The notes: generated by a model from the sequence alone, not told the origin. A stretch of DNA of 64,000 nt from Metallumcola ferriviriculae (GCF_035573695.1 NZ_CP121694.1:348501-412500); one strand, 5' to 3'; counted from the first letter of the stretch, positions 26,731-35,319 are shown. Made by a program: numbers and translations.

Positions 26731-27732
26731 ATGACAGAAGATAAGGCAAAGGACGACACTTTAAAGGGACTAAGCTTGACTTTAATTGTAGCTGTAATTG
26801 CGTATATTTTAGGTAGTAATTATGAGATTATTGGCGGCCCGGTTTTTGCCATAATATTGGGGATGCTTTATAGTAATATTTGGGTGCTTAAGGAAAAATA
26901 TGGGCCGGGGGTCAACTTTGCAGCGAAAAAAATTCTGCAGTGGTCCATAATTGTATTGGGGGCGTCCTTAAGTGTGCAGCAGGTTTGGCGAACCGGGCGC
27001 GATTCTGTTTCCGTAATGTTAATTACATTAATTACTGCATTTATTGTAGCATTGGTATTGGGGCGTTTTTTAAATGTTTCCCCAAACCTTACAAGTTTAA
27101 TCGGGGTGGGCACCGCAATTTGCGGCGGGTCGGCTATTGCGGCAATTTCTCCAATTATTAAAGCTAAAGACGATGAGATTGCATATAGTGTTTCTACAAT
27201 TTTTTTCTTCAATATTATTGCAGTGTTGATTTTTCCCTCCCTGGGGCATCTGATGGGCCTGTCAGCCAGTGCCTTTGGCTTATGGGCGGGTACAGCCATT
27301 AATGACACATCCTCTGTGGTTGCGGCGGGCTATGCGTTTAGTAAGGCTGCCGGCGACTACGCTACGGTGGTTAAACTCACTCGAACTACCATGATTATTC
27401 CCATTGCCCTTATTTTTGCCGTCATTGGCGCGGCGGGTAGAAAAGGCAGCGGGGTAAAAGTACCCTGGAAGCAGGTGTTCCCGTGGTTTATTATCTGGTT
27501 TTTGGCGGCATCAATGCTAAATACCTTTGGCATTATTCCTGCGAAAACAGTGCCTTTTGCCCATAAGCTGGCGAAATTCATGATTGTCACGGCGCTGGCT
27601 GCAGTGGGGCTGAAGGCAGATTTTCGTAAGATGCTTTCTACCGGGATTAAACCAATGTTGTTGGGAATGATAGTTTGGTTTAGTGTGGCAGTGACAAGCA
27701 TATTGGTTCAACTTATACTAGGTAAAATATGA
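26731..27732 (+). CDS. YeiH/UPF0324 family permease (first copy)
   Basis: About 333 residues with ten or so helices. The family core has Val-Gly-Thr-Ala-Ile-Cys-Gly-Gly-Ser-Ala-Ile near 130-140 and Gly-Thr-Ala-Ile-Asn-Asp-Thr-Ser-Ser-Val near 190. Members are called putative sulfate exporters, but the substrate is not proven. The ATG at 26731 has GGAGGAAGG upstream; an earlier in-frame TTG at 26716 overlaps that site and is rejected. It precedes a two-gene COG0701 permease. A second YeiH copy is at 40417-41457. Confidence 0.88.
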   Translation: MTEDKAKDDTLKGLSLTLIVAVIAYILGSNYEIIGGPVFAIILGMLYSNIWVLKEKYGPGVNFAAKKILQWSIIVLGASLSVQQVWRTGRDSVSVMLITLITAFIVALVLGRFLNVSPNLTSLIGVGTAICGGSAIAAISPIIKAKDDEIAYSVSTIFFFNIIAVLIFPSLGHLMGLSASAFGLWAGTAINDTSSVVAAGYAFSKAAGDYATVVKLTRTTMIIPIALIFAVIGAAGRKGSGVKVPWKQVFPWFIIWFLAASMLNTFGIIPAKTVPFAHKLAKFMIVTALAAVGLKADFRKMLSTGIKPMLLGMIVWFSVAVTSILVQLILGKI

Positions 27733-27811
27733 TTCCAACTGTCCAAACGATAAGTCAGATATTTAATATGGGTATCAAAAGATGCGAAAAGAATTAAATG
27801 GGAGGGAGAAA

Positions 27812-28360
27812 ATGCGTAATACTACTATCGGTATGGCAGTTGCCGCGGTGCTGCTGACAATAATCGCCTTTTATCGCGGCGGCAGTGCGTTGATTTTTGA
27901 GGGAATTATCCTTGGGGGAAAAATGTTGTTGCAGGTCTTTCCGCTTTTGCTGGCAGCTTTTCTAGTGGCGGGATTGATACAAATCATGGTATCAAAGGAA
28001 GTAATCAGCAAGTGGTTGGGGAAAGAATCTGGATTTAAAGGCCTGATGTTGGGTGGCATTGCTGGTGCATTGGTGCCCGGCGGCCCCTATGTATTTTACC
28101 CAATCGCCGCTTCTTTTCTGATGGGCGGCGCCGAAATAGGTACCGTGATGGCCTTTGTCACTGCAAAAAACCTTTGGACATTGAGTCGCTTGCCCATGGA
28201 GATAGCTCTTATCGGTCCGCGTCTTACCTGGGTGCGTTATTTGGTTACATTAGTATTCCCAGTACTGGTAGGTTTAATGGCCAATTTATTTTACTCAGGA
28301 GCGACTGACAGGATAAGGGCACAAATAACTGAACTCAGTAAGGAAGGTGAGACAAAATGA
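27812..28360 (+). CDS. COG0701/DUF318-like permease, first half-size subunit
   Basis: 182 residues with about five helices and the core Gly-Ala-Leu-Val-Pro-Gly-Gly-Pro-Tyr-Val near 84-93. This Pro-Gly-Gly-Pro motif normally occurs twice in one long DUF318/UPF0718 permease; here the second copy is on the next gene. GGGAGGGAG precedes the ATG at 27812; the longer frame from 27782 lacks a ribosome site. It overlaps the next gene by four bases (ATGA), so the two halves are probably translated together and form a heterodimer. Substrate unknown. Confidence 0.75.
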   Translation: MRNTTIGMAVAAVLLTIIAFYRGGSALIFEGIILGGKMLLQVFPLLLAAFLVAGLIQIMVSKEVISKWLGKESGFKGLMLGGIAGALVPGGPYVFYPIAASFLMGGAEIGTVMAFVTAKNLWTLSRLPMEIALIGPRLTWVRYLVTLVFPVLVGLMANLFYSGATDRIRAQITELSKEGETK

Positions 28361-28842
28361 TATTCGCTTTCGGACTGTTATCTGTCTTGGCGGTGGTGCT
28401 ATTTGCGATGGCATATAGGCGTAAGGATGGCAGTCACATCAAGGCAGTGAATATTGGTGGCAAAATGCTGATAAATCTCCTGCCGCTGCTGCTGGTGGCT
28501 TTTGTGGTGGCGGGTATGCTTCAGGTGGCGTTGCCTCCTGAGTTAATACAGTCCTGGCTCGGCGAAGAAGCGGGGTATACGGGTATTTTGGTTGGCGGCC
28601 TAGGAGGAGCGCTTATTCCCGGCGGCCCTTACGTATCTTTTCCTATTATTGCTTCGATATTTAAGGCGGGAGCAGGTATCGGTACCGCGGTGGCATTTGT
28701 TTCCGGCTGGGCAATGCTGGGTATTGGCCAGATGCCATTTGAACTGGCCATCGTTGGTCCGCGCTTCATGCTGCTCCGTTTGAGCTTAGTAGTGCTCCTT
28801 CCGTTTATTGCAGGCGGACTTGCATTGGTTTTATTTGGCTGA
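28357..28842 (+). CDS. COG0701/DUF318-like permease, second half-size subunit
   Basis: 161 residues, about five helices, clearly similar to the preceding protein. Both have Gly-Gly-Lys-Met-Leu near the start and Leu-Gly-Gly-Ala-Leu-Ile-Pro-Gly-Gly-Pro-Tyr-Val in the middle. Both end with Pro-x-Glu-x-Ala-x-x-Gly-Pro-Arg and a final helix. It starts inside the stop codon of the first half. Together the pair equals one full-length two-repeat permease. Confidence 0.75.
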   Translation: MIFAFGLLSVLAVVLFAMAYRRKDGSHIKAVNIGGKMLINLLPLLLVAFVVAGMLQVALPPELIQSWLGEEAGYTGILVGGLGGALIPGGPYVSFPIIASIFKAGAGIGTAVAFVSGWAMLGIGQMPFELAIVGPRFMLLRLSLVVLLPFIAGGLALVLFG

Positions 28843-28986
28843 TTTTTGGAAAAAATATAGCTTGTCAGCAGGTTTTTTCTAGGGTAGGTAAAATATACTA
28901 TATAAGAAGAGTTTTCGCACGCATGTGCATATTTTCACAACCATATGCTGGCGAAAAACTATTTGCAAAGGGTGGGGTGGGGTACC

Positions 28987-29391
28987 ATGAAATTGAGGAA
29001 CGGTATGCTATGGTTGGTGTTAGTGGTTATGATGGTTGCCGCAGTAGGCTGCGGCGGCAGTGGTGTGTCCCAAGAAGAGCTGCAGCGTGCCCGGGATTTG
29101 GCGGCAAGAATTGACGAAGACTTAAAAGATGTTAAGAAAATAGGGGTGACATTTGACCCGGGGAAGAAGGAATACGAAATCACAACTACGATTTATTCCT
29201 ACTTGAATAAACAGCAGATTGCGGATATCGCGGCCCAGATTAGGGATCGTTTTATGACAGGGATTGATGTAAAAAGCCGTAAAATCTCAGTGACGGTATT
29301 TGCCGTGTATGATAGCGGTGAAAAAGTAGGTAAAGCATTCTATGATGCGCGCTATGACAGATTACACCAAACATATTTAGGTACTGATTAG
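28987..29391 (+). CDS. Small lipoprotein, function unknown
   Basis: 134 residues. The signal peptide ends in Ala-Val-Gly-Cys at residue 22, a lipobox. The mature part begins with a helical Glu/Arg/Asp stretch and continues with an alternating strand/helix pattern. It holds no cysteine besides the lipidated one. It should be anchored outside the cell membrane. GGTGGGGTGGGG precedes the ATG at 28987; an earlier in-frame start at 28945 is rejected because it would push the signal peptide inward. It has its own terminator. Confidence 0.75.
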   Translation: MKLRNGMLWLVLVVMMVAAVGCGGSGVSQEELQRARDLAARIDEDLKDVKKIGVTFDPGKKEYEITTTIYSYLNKQQIADIAAQIRDRFMTGIDVKSRKISVTVFAVYDSGEKVGKAFYDARYDRLHQTYLGTD

Positions 29392-29403
29392 CAAAAAACA
29401 TCA

Positions 29404-29430
29404 GCAGGGGGTATATCCCCCTGCATTATT
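29404..29430 (+). terminator. Terminator of small lipoprotein gene
   Basis: An 8-bp stem GCAGGGGG/CCCCCTGC with a 5-base loop is followed by ATTATTT, 12 bases after the stop codon. Confidence 0.8.
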
Positions 29431-29527
29431 TATACCTAGACGCCCATGTAGTTGCATAATACCTTTCGAGGGATGAAGATATCTATTAGCGATGGATACG
29501 CCGTCCGTCTAAGGCGGCAAGCAACTT

Positions 29528-30070
29528 TTATATATTTTCTCCCAAAAAATCTAGCATCAATGCCAATGCTGCCCTAGCGGAGTTTTCCTTTATTTCTTGT
29601 CGCTTGCCATGAAAATGAAATCTCTTTACCGTTGTTTGAGTATTGTTTGCTACGGCGATGTATACCAGCCCCACCGGCTTATCCATGCTGCCTCCGCCGG
29701 GACCGGCAATGCCGGTGATACCAACGCCTAGGTCCGTCTCCGCCCTGAAACGCACACCCTCTGCCATGGCAGCCGCGACCTCCGGGCTTACTGCGCCGCG
29801 CGCCGATAGCAAATGATTGGAAATGCTCAACAATCTTTCTTTCCAAAGATTATCATACGTGACCAATCCTAAGGGGAAATAGGCGGAACTACCTGGCACC
29901 AAGGTGAGTTTATGGGCAAGGAGACCGCCGGTACAGGATTCAGCGGTAGCCACAGAAATATTTTTTTCCAACAAGATACTCCCCACCACTTGGTTAAGGG
30001 AATCTGTTTTCAGCACTTTCTTTAATTTTACCGTGTCGTCAAGCCCGGGGAAGTTTTGCAGGTGTATCAT
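29528..30070 (-). CDS. pncC: Nicotinamide-nucleotide amidohydrolase, stand-alone CinA C-terminal domain
   Basis: 180 residues matching only the C-terminal domain of CinA. They include Ala-Glu-Ser-Cys-Thr-Gly-Gly near 40-46, Gly-Ala-Val-Ser-Pro-Glu-Val near 90 and Gly-Ile-Ala-Gly-Pro-Gly-Gly-Gly near 119-126. The enzyme deamidates NMN to NaMN in pyridine nucleotide recycling. The N-terminal molybdopterin-like domain of full CinA is absent, as in PncC of other bacteria. About 30 extra N-terminal residues precede the domain. ATG start with a G-rich ribosome site. Confidence 0.9.
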   Translation of the reverse strand: MIHLQNFPGLDDTVKLKKVLKTDSLNQVVGSILLEKNISVATAESCTGGLLAHKLTLVPGSSAYFPLGLVTYDNLWKERLLSISNHLLSARGAVSPEVAAAMAEGVRFRAETDLGVGITGIAGPGGGSMDKPVGLVYIAVANNTQTTVKRFHFHGKRQEIKENSARAALALMLDFLGENI

Positions 30071-30244
30071 AATGTTGGGACCCCCCTTTTAGCGATCATG
30101 AACTATGTTCTGGAATATTTTAGAATTCCTTACGGTGTCATCAAGCTGCAAAAAGTTGAGTATGGATGTTTTGATGTTGCGGTCCTCCCGTTAATATTTA
30201 GGAATTATATTCTGTAATATTATTTAAAATCCTTTGAAATAGTA

Positions 30245-30272
30245 TTGACAGATTAAAAACACGGAGTATAAT
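30245..30272 (+). promoter_or_regulatory. Promoter of sdpRI-like operon
   Basis: TTGACA at 30245-30250 and TATAAT at 30267-30272 with a 16-base spacer. A tandem repeat of ATCTAAAT at 30291-30306, just downstream, is a candidate operator for the ArsR-type repressor. Confidence 0.7.
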
Positions 30273-30341
30273 TTAAATGGTTAGAACATTATCTAAATAT
30301 CTAAATGCCTTTTATTAAGGTAAAGGGCTAGGAGGAATGTT

Positions 30342-30629
30342 ATGAGTCCAGTCAATGATACCTTTAAAGCGCTAGCTGACAAGAGCAGGCGCCACATTAT
30401 CCGAATATTGCACAATGGAGACATGACTGCCGGGGAAATTGCGAAAGAATTTTCTATTTCTAAACCCAGTATTTCACATCACTTAAATATCCTAAAGCAG
30501 GCGAACTTGGTAAGTGCGGAAAAACAGGGTCAGCATATTTATTATTCCTTAAATACGACTGTGATACAAGATTTGTTGGGCTGGATTATGGATCTGACCG
30601 GTGAAGAGGGAGGTAATGAACATGAATAA
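30342..30629 (+). CDS. sdpR: ArsR-family autorepressor, SdpR-like
   Basis: A 95-residue winged-helix regulator. The recognition helix region is Ser-Ile-Ser-Lys-Pro-Ser-Ile-Ser-His-His-Leu-Asn, after Ala-Gly-Glu-Ile-Ala. It lacks the Cys pair used for metal sensing, as SdpR does. The next gene overlaps and encodes an SdpI-like membrane protein, the classical sdpRI pair, where SdpR represses its own operon until SdpI sequesters it. AGGAGG precedes the ATG. Confidence 0.85.
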   Translation: MSPVNDTFKALADKSRRHIIRILHNGDMTAGEIAKEFSISKPSISHHLNILKQANLVSAEKQGQHIYYSLNTTVIQDLLGWIMDLTGEEGGNEHE

Positions 30630-31278
30630 GGACATTAAAATTAACTGGGAATGGCCGTTGCTGCTGCTGGTCATAGGTACCCTGGCGGTAGGGATTTGGG
30701 CTTATCCACAATTGCCGGACCAGGTACCGATGCATTGGAATGTTCAAGGTGAAGTAGATGACTATGGCAGTCGATTAACAGGGGCGTTTGCGATACCCTT
30801 ACTAAACGTGGCAATTTACTTCTTATTTATCTTCTTGCCTCGGCTAGACCCCAAATATGATAATTACCGTAAATTTTCTGAGGTTTACCGTATTTTTCGG
30901 TACGCAATGCATTTATTCTTTACGGGCCTCTATCTGGTGACAATTGCTACTGCCCTGGGTAATCCGCTGCCAATAGGGCGGATTGTGCCCGCCGGCGTGG
31001 CGCTTTTGCTGCTGGTTATTGGTAATTATTTGGGGCGAGTGCGTCATAATTATTTCCTTGGTATTAGGACGCCCTGGACTTTAGCTAATGAGGAAGTATG
31101 GCGTAAAACTCATCGGCTTACCGGTTACCTATGGACAGGTACATCTTTGACTGCGTTGGTAGCAGCTTTGATGTTACCCCAAGATTTGATTTGGATGGTA
31201 TTCTTTCCTTTAATATTGGGACCGCCCTTTTTTGCCGTGGGATATTCTTATTGGCTATATAGGCGCATCAGCCATTGA
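30622..31278 (+). CDS. sdpI: SdpI/DUF1648 family membrane protein
   Basis: About 218 residues. The N-terminal DUF1648 part has Pro-Asp-Gln-Val-Pro-Met-His-Trp-Asn near 30 and helices follow. The SdpI core Asn-Tyr-Leu-Gly-Arg-Val-Arg-His-Asn-Tyr-Phe-Leu-Gly-Ile-Arg-Thr-Pro-Trp-Thr lies near 133-151. In Bacillus SdpI gives immunity to the SdpC toxin and titrates SdpR. No sdpABC toxin genes are here. The start at 30622 follows GGGAGG by eight bases and overlaps the end of sdpR; an ATG at 30616 is an alternative. Confidence 0.85.
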   Translation: MNKDIKINWEWPLLLLVIGTLAVGIWAYPQLPDQVPMHWNVQGEVDDYGSRLTGAFAIPLLNVAIYFLFIFLPRLDPKYDNYRKFSEVYRIFRYAMHLFFTGLYLVTIATALGNPLPIGRIVPAGVALLLLVIGNYLGRVRHNYFLGIRTPWTLANEEVWRKTHRLTGYLWTGTSLTALVAALMLPQDLIWMVFFPLILGPPFFAVGYSYWLYRRISH

Positions 31279-31327
31279 CAACGCCGTGACAGACCAATAA
31301 AATAGAAGAAAACTTGGAGGTGTAAAT

Positions 31328-31828
31328 ATGAAACACACCTTGGCCTTGTTAGTGGTAAACCGTCCAACTGTTTTATCGCATATAGCGGGATTAATCAGTC
31401 GTAGGGCCTTTAACATTGTTAGTATTGCCGCCGGACCTACTGAGGATCCCAAGGTTACCAGAATAACTTTGGTTGTTGAATGTGGTCCTGAGGAGATTGA
31501 GCAGGTAATTAAGCAGTTGGCAAAGTTGGTAGATATTATTAAAATTACCAACCTTACATCTAACAAATCAATTAACCGAGAACTGACCATGATTAAAGTA
31601 AAAGCAGCAGCAGAAAAAAGAACAGACATTGTTGATATAGTTAACATTTTTCGTGCCAAGATTGTTGATGTTAACAGGGAGACCATGGTGATAGAGTTAA
31701 CCGGGGAGACGGATAAGATTGACGCTTTGTTAGAAGTCTTGCAGGAGCATGGGATCATTGAAATTGTGCGAACAGGGAAGATTGCACTAGGCCGCGGGCC
31801 TGAGGCAGCACGGGATATGGAAGAATAG
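31328..31828 (+). CDS. ilvN: Acetolactate synthase regulatory (small) subunit
   Basis: 166 residues. The ACT domain starts Leu-x-Val-x-Asn-Arg-Pro-x-Val-Leu near 8 and carries Phe-Asn-Ile near 32, and the C-terminal IlvN domain follows. It binds valine and tunes the catalytic subunit in branched-chain amino acid synthesis. Normally ilvB is adjacent; here neither side has it, so the gene is an orphan copy or the catalytic gene lies elsewhere. TTGGAGGTG precedes the ATG; a strong terminator follows. Confidence 0.9.
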   Translation: MKHTLALLVVNRPTVLSHIAGLISRRAFNIVSIAAGPTEDPKVTRITLVVECGPEEIEQVIKQLAKLVDIIKITNLTSNKSINRELTMIKVKAAAEKRTDIVDIVNIFRAKIVDVNRETMVIELTGETDKIDALLEVLQEHGIIEIVRTGKIALGRGPEAARDMEE

Positions 31829-31833
31829 GAAAT

Positions 31834-31869
31834 AAAAAGGGGAGCTCTAAGGCTGAGCTCCCTTTTTTT
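31834..31869 (+). terminator. Terminator of ilvN
   Basis: A GGGAGCTC/GAGCTCCC stem, extended by flanking A:T pairs, ends in seven T residues about 6 bases after the stop. Confidence 0.9.
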
Positions 31870-32044
31870 GTTGGGCCGTTTAGTGTCATGCCCGGGACTT
31901 AATTGAGCAGCCGTCACTGCAGTGAGCGACACGCGGAATAAAAAATCTTTTCGCCAACATTTTAAAATCCCCCCCCTTTTTAATTATCTGAGTAAATTAT
32001 ACCATTGAGGGGTATGGGTATCAAGGGCCCTGATGAAACTTTTA

Positions 32045-32269
32045 TTAGCTTTGGACCTGATACCAGCCACGCTGCTGCATAGCTTGAAAGATTTGTTCAG
32101 CATGGGACTGTTCGTCCTTTTGAATGTGCTGAAAGGCCTGACGTACTTGGGGTGTGGCAGATTCCAGCACGGCGGTATCATAACTACTAGATACAAATTT
32201 TTCCGTCATCAGCATATCTGTAAGGACTTCCTTGTCCTGAAGTGCTTGGTTTTGAACCAACGGTATCAC
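32045..32269 (-). CDS. Spore coat protein, CotF-like
   Basis: 74 residues: an N-terminal Leu-Gln-Asp-Lys-Glu-Val-Leu-Thr-Asp-Met-Leu helix, then Lys-Phe-Val-Ser-Ser-Ser-Tyr-Asp-Thr. The second helix has Asp-Glu-Gln-Ser-His-Ala-Glu and the end is Gly-Trp-Tyr. This is the ferritin-like CotF coat domain found in spore formers. AAGGAG lies at a good distance from a TTG at about 32260, which may be the true start rather than the GTG at 32269. It lies next to a second small gene of similar type. Confidence 0.75.
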   Translation of the reverse strand: MIPLVQNQALQDKEVLTDMLMTEKFVSSSYDTAVLESATPQVRQAFQHIQKDEQSHAEQIFQAMQQRGWYQVQS

Positions 32270-32293
32270 TCCTTTGAATTTTGATTAATGTAG

Positions 32294-32479
32294 TTAACTG
32301 TTCTTAAGCTGGTTCAACGTATTAATATGTTGTTCTTCCTTTTGTTGTAACTGGGTAAACAAATTTTTTAACTCTTGGTCCTGCAGTTGGGCAGCATAGC
32401 TGGCGTATTTTTTTGCGCAAATTTGTTCATGCTCTAGGGCGTCTTTAATTAGTCCTTGTTCTTTTGAAGTAAGCTGCAA
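32294..32479 (-). CDS. Small ferritin-like/CotF-related coat protein
   Basis: 61 residues forming two helices with Glu-His-Glu-Gln near 16-19 and Glu-Glu-Gln-His near 47-50, the spacing of ferritin-like helical hairpins. A TTG start at 32479 has AGGAGGTGAG upstream. It lies 24 bases upstream of the CotF-like gene, so the two are probably one late-sporulation operon. Confidence 0.7.
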   Translation of the reverse strand: MQLTSKEQGLIKDALEHEQICAKKYASYAAQLQDQELKNLFTQLQQKEEQHINTLNQLKNS

Positions 32480-32624
32480 AATTTCTCACCTCCTGTATAA
32501 ATAGAGACTGTACATAGTATGGCAATAACTGTACCCTTTTAATTCAATTTAATTTAGCTAAATTTAATGGTAATATTTGCCGGGTACTGCTATAATTAAG
32601 AAAAAATGATAAAAGGAGAATTCC

Positions 32625-34376
32625 ATGAGGCTGGTAAGGAGAAAAAAAGCATATTTCGCGATGCAAGCATGCGTAATTTTAAGTCTTGCTTTTTTTGGTT
32701 TGGGCGTTTATTCCCTTTCCAAAGGAAAAGGAACGCTGTTATTACTGCTTTCGGCCTTATTTTTCGTTTCTTTTGAAATAATATTGGTCAAATACACCCG
32801 AGTTAGGGTACTGCGCAATCGGCTGCTTAAGCTTCAGCGCGAAGAGCTGGCCCAAAGGGTTAATGAACTCAGTGTACTCTATAAAGTAAGCGAACTTGAT
32901 TATTCGGCCAACGACCTAGATTCATTTTTGCAGTCACTATTGGAACACACCTGTAATGTTTTCCATGCACCGGCCGGCGAGCTGCTGCTTCTTGAAGGTG
33001 ATGAACTGAAATATCGTGCGTGGCGTGGTTTAACTGATGCGTATGTCCAAAAGGTTCACTTTCGCATTGGTGAAGGTTTAATTGGACGATCTGCTTTGGG
33101 TGAAGTAATCCGTGCCGATGACCTTCATAGTCATCCTCAAGCCCTTTTTGTAGAGGAGAATTTACAGGAAGGTTTCAGTTCGTTTCTAAGTGTGCCGTTG
33201 CGAGTCAAAGATAAGATTATCGGCGTACTGGCTATTCGTGCTCGGGAAGTGCGTACCTTTGGTGATGTAGATACGCAGTTGTTGGCTACCATTGCTAACA
33301 ATGCAGCGTCTTTTATTGATCAGTCCCGCCTTTACTATTTACTGAAGGAGACCAACAAAGAATTAGAATTGGTAAATAAAGTATCTAGGGTACTTAATAG
33401 CAGCCTGCATACAGACAAAATCTTTAAAAATCTGCTTGATGAAATCGTAGCTGCTACCGGATTGCGCCGGTGCACCTTATTTAGCGTCGATTACGACAAC
33501 GGTGTTATTGTCCCGGAAGTTTCTACATTTCTCTCCGAGGGAACCATGGAAAAATGGAATATGCCGATTGATGGCTCATTGACTGGAAAGGCAGTGAGGA
33601 AGGGGAAAGCGTTAATAATTTCCGATATGAGTGCAGAAGTACTAAGTGCTCAAGGCAAAGAAAACGTTACAGAGCTTAATATTAAAAACTTGGCCATTAT
33701 TCCTATTATTTACCGCGGAAGGGTAAATGGTGTGATACATCTAAATGATAGAGACAGCCACGAATTTAGAAAATGGGAAATAGAGTTGGTGGAAGCAGCA
33801 GCTGACCATGCCGGTGTGGCGTTGGAGAATGCCCGACTCTATCAAAGAATGGCAGCTCTGGCAGTTACTGACGGCCTAACAGGGGCTTATACTCGGCAGT
33901 ATCTGAATACTCGTTTTGAAGAGGAATGGGTCCGGTGTCAGCGGGAAAATGCTTCACTGTCATTATTAATGATTGATATTGACGACTTCAAGGTAGTAAA
34001 TGACAAATATGGACATTTAAATGGGGATAAGGTTTTAAAGCAGCTAGTCAAAATTGTTAAGGAAAATGTGCGGCGCAGTGACGTTGTATCCCGCTACGGC
34101 GGAGAAGAATTTGTAATCATTCTCCCGGATACTGACCGCCTAGGGGCCCTAAAGGCCGCAAAAAAAATCCGCAGGGAAGTTGAAAGACAGACAACACCTC
34201 AAGTTACGGTATCAGTGGGGATAGCAGAGAATACAGAAGAATATGTTAACAGCGAGCAGTTGCTTCAAGAAGCTGACGCGGCAATGTACGGAGCAAAGAA
34301 GGGCGGTAAAAACAGAGTATACTTAGCTTCGAGCGGTAAACTAGAGGTTATTGAAAACTGCGGGCAAAAGAAGTAA
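32625..34376 (+). CDS. Diguanylate cyclase with two GAF domains
   Basis: 583 residues. Two membrane helices (about 10-30 and 37-55) and a short coiled linker lead to two GAF sensor domains (about 95-230 and 250-395). The GGDEF domain covers about 415-575. Its active-site loop Gly-Gly-Glu-Glu-Phe is intact and the inhibitory I-site Arg-Arg-Ser-Asp lies five residues before it, so it should make c-di-GMP and be feedback-inhibited. The signal sensed by the GAF domains is unknown. The ATG follows AAAGGAGAA. Single gene. Confidence 0.92.
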   Translation: MRLVRRKKAYFAMQACVILSLAFFGLGVYSLSKGKGTLLLLLSALFFVSFEIILVKYTRVRVLRNRLLKLQREELAQRVNELSVLYKVSELDYSANDLDSFLQSLLEHTCNVFHAPAGELLLLEGDELKYRAWRGLTDAYVQKVHFRIGEGLIGRSALGEVIRADDLHSHPQALFVEENLQEGFSSFLSVPLRVKDKIIGVLAIRAREVRTFGDVDTQLLATIANNAASFIDQSRLYYLLKETNKELELVNKVSRVLNSSLHTDKIFKNLLDEIVAATGLRRCTLFSVDYDNGVIVPEVSTFLSEGTMEKWNMPIDGSLTGKAVRKGKALIISDMSAEVLSAQGKENVTELNIKNLAIIPIIYRGRVNGVIHLNDRDSHEFRKWEIELVEAAADHAGVALENARLYQRMAALAVTDGLTGAYTRQYLNTRFEEEWVRCQRENASLSLLMIDIDDFKVVNDKYGHLNGDKVLKQLVKIVKENVRRSDVVSRYGGEEFVIILPDTDRLGALKAAKKIRREVERQTTPQVTVSVGIAENTEEYVNSEQLLQEADAAMYGAKKGGKNRVYLASSGKLEVIENCGQKK

Positions 34377-34389
34377 GGTTGAGCTTAAA

Positions 34390-34752
34390 TTACAGACCGC
34401 CTTTTATGACGGACAGGCCATAGGATCTAATTCCCAGGCATCGCTGCAATTGAATCACTGACCAATAAGGATTAGCGTTGGTAAAAAGATAAATGCGGCT
34501 GGGTGAAGTTTCAGGCCAATATTCTAGATGGTAGACCGTATCAGATTGACCTGAGTGCATTATCCAGACCCATATCGGCCCGTCAATGGTTCCGGTGATA
34601 ATAAATGAAGGTGTATTGAAATGACAGAGCACTGCATTCACTATTCTTTGGGGTGATGCCAATTGGTTTAACGATGTGCTGCAGGACTTGCCTGCTTCTC
34701 GGCTGAGCGCTACTGCTTGCTCGCCTTTAACAAGCCGAATGTTCCTAACCAC
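34390..34752 (-). CDS. Hypothetical protein
   Basis: 120 residues from a GTG at 34752 with GGGGAGG seven bases upstream; the longer frame to 34794 lacks a ribosome site. It has no signal peptide, membrane helix or recognisable motif. It contains Ser-Cys-Ser-Thr-Ser near 25 and Trp-Val-Trp near 65. Its stop lies 14 bases from the stop of the convergent diguanylate cyclase gene. Function unknown. Confidence 0.6.
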   Translation of the reverse strand: MVRNIRLVKGEQAVALSREAGKSCSTSLNQLASPQRIVNAVLCHFNTPSFIITGTIDGPIWVWIMHSGQSDTVYHLEYWPETSPSRIYLFTNANPYWSVIQLQRCLGIRSYGLSVIKGGL

Positions 34753-34817
34753 AAAAATGCCTCCCCTGCGTTTGCTTAATGGTAGCATATGCAAGGGAGG
34801 TATAGTTTATCACTAGG

Positions 34818-35243
34818 CTACAGGCGGTAGGCCTTATCCTTTAACTTAAGCATTACCTGTCCGTCCGTTCCTTCTTCCATGTAGTCACTGAGGTCCCAAA
34901 GTGCCTGCCGGGAGAACTTGGTGTCGTGGGCCCATTTAAACTCTCCGTAGGGAATGTTATTATTGACGACTAACGATTGTGCCGAAATGGTTTCTGTACG
35001 CCCATCCGCTAATTGCAGGATTAAGGATTCTGCGTTTACTGATAATAATCTTCTTGCGAAGAATGGAGTTTCTTCCACGGTAACTGGGTAGACTTGTTCT
35101 TGGTAGATGATATGGTAGTTGCCATTTTCGTCTTTTTCCAGATGATTAGCCAGAAGTGTCACTATATCTAAGCGAAACATCCTGCTATTTCCGTAATACC
35201 ATTCGCCATCTTTGCTGATAGTAATAGGGACCATGTTATCCAT
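34818..35243 (-). CDS. DUF1285-like protein
   Basis: 141 residues. Ile-Ser-Lys-Asp-Gly-Glu-Trp-Tyr-Tyr-Gly near 8-17, then Arg-Leu-Asp-Ile-Val, and Val-Thr-Val-Glu-Glu-Thr-Pro-Phe-Phe-Ala near 52-61 match the layout I know from DUF1285 proteins, a small cytoplasmic beta-rich family of unknown function. GGAGGG precedes the ATG. It is divergent from the DUF3343 gene and may form a pair with the downstream hypothetical gene on the same strand (66 bases apart). Confidence 0.65.
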   Translation of the reverse strand: MDNMVPITISKDGEWYYGNSRMFRLDIVTLLANHLEKDENGNYHIIYQEQVYPVTVEETPFFARRLLSVNAESLILQLADGRTETISAQSLVVNNNIPYGEFKWAHDTKFSRQALWDLSDYMEEGTDGQVMLKLKDKAYRL

Positions 35244-35319
35244 ATTTCCCTCCTGGTTTTCTACTAATTATACTATTTGGGCTTAGTTGACGCAAATACA
35301 GATGAGCTAGGTAGATAGC

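Noticed and set aside
31255-31932. 225-codon minus-strand ORF
   Set aside because: Antisense to ilvN, which has clear family motifs and its own ribosome site and terminator.
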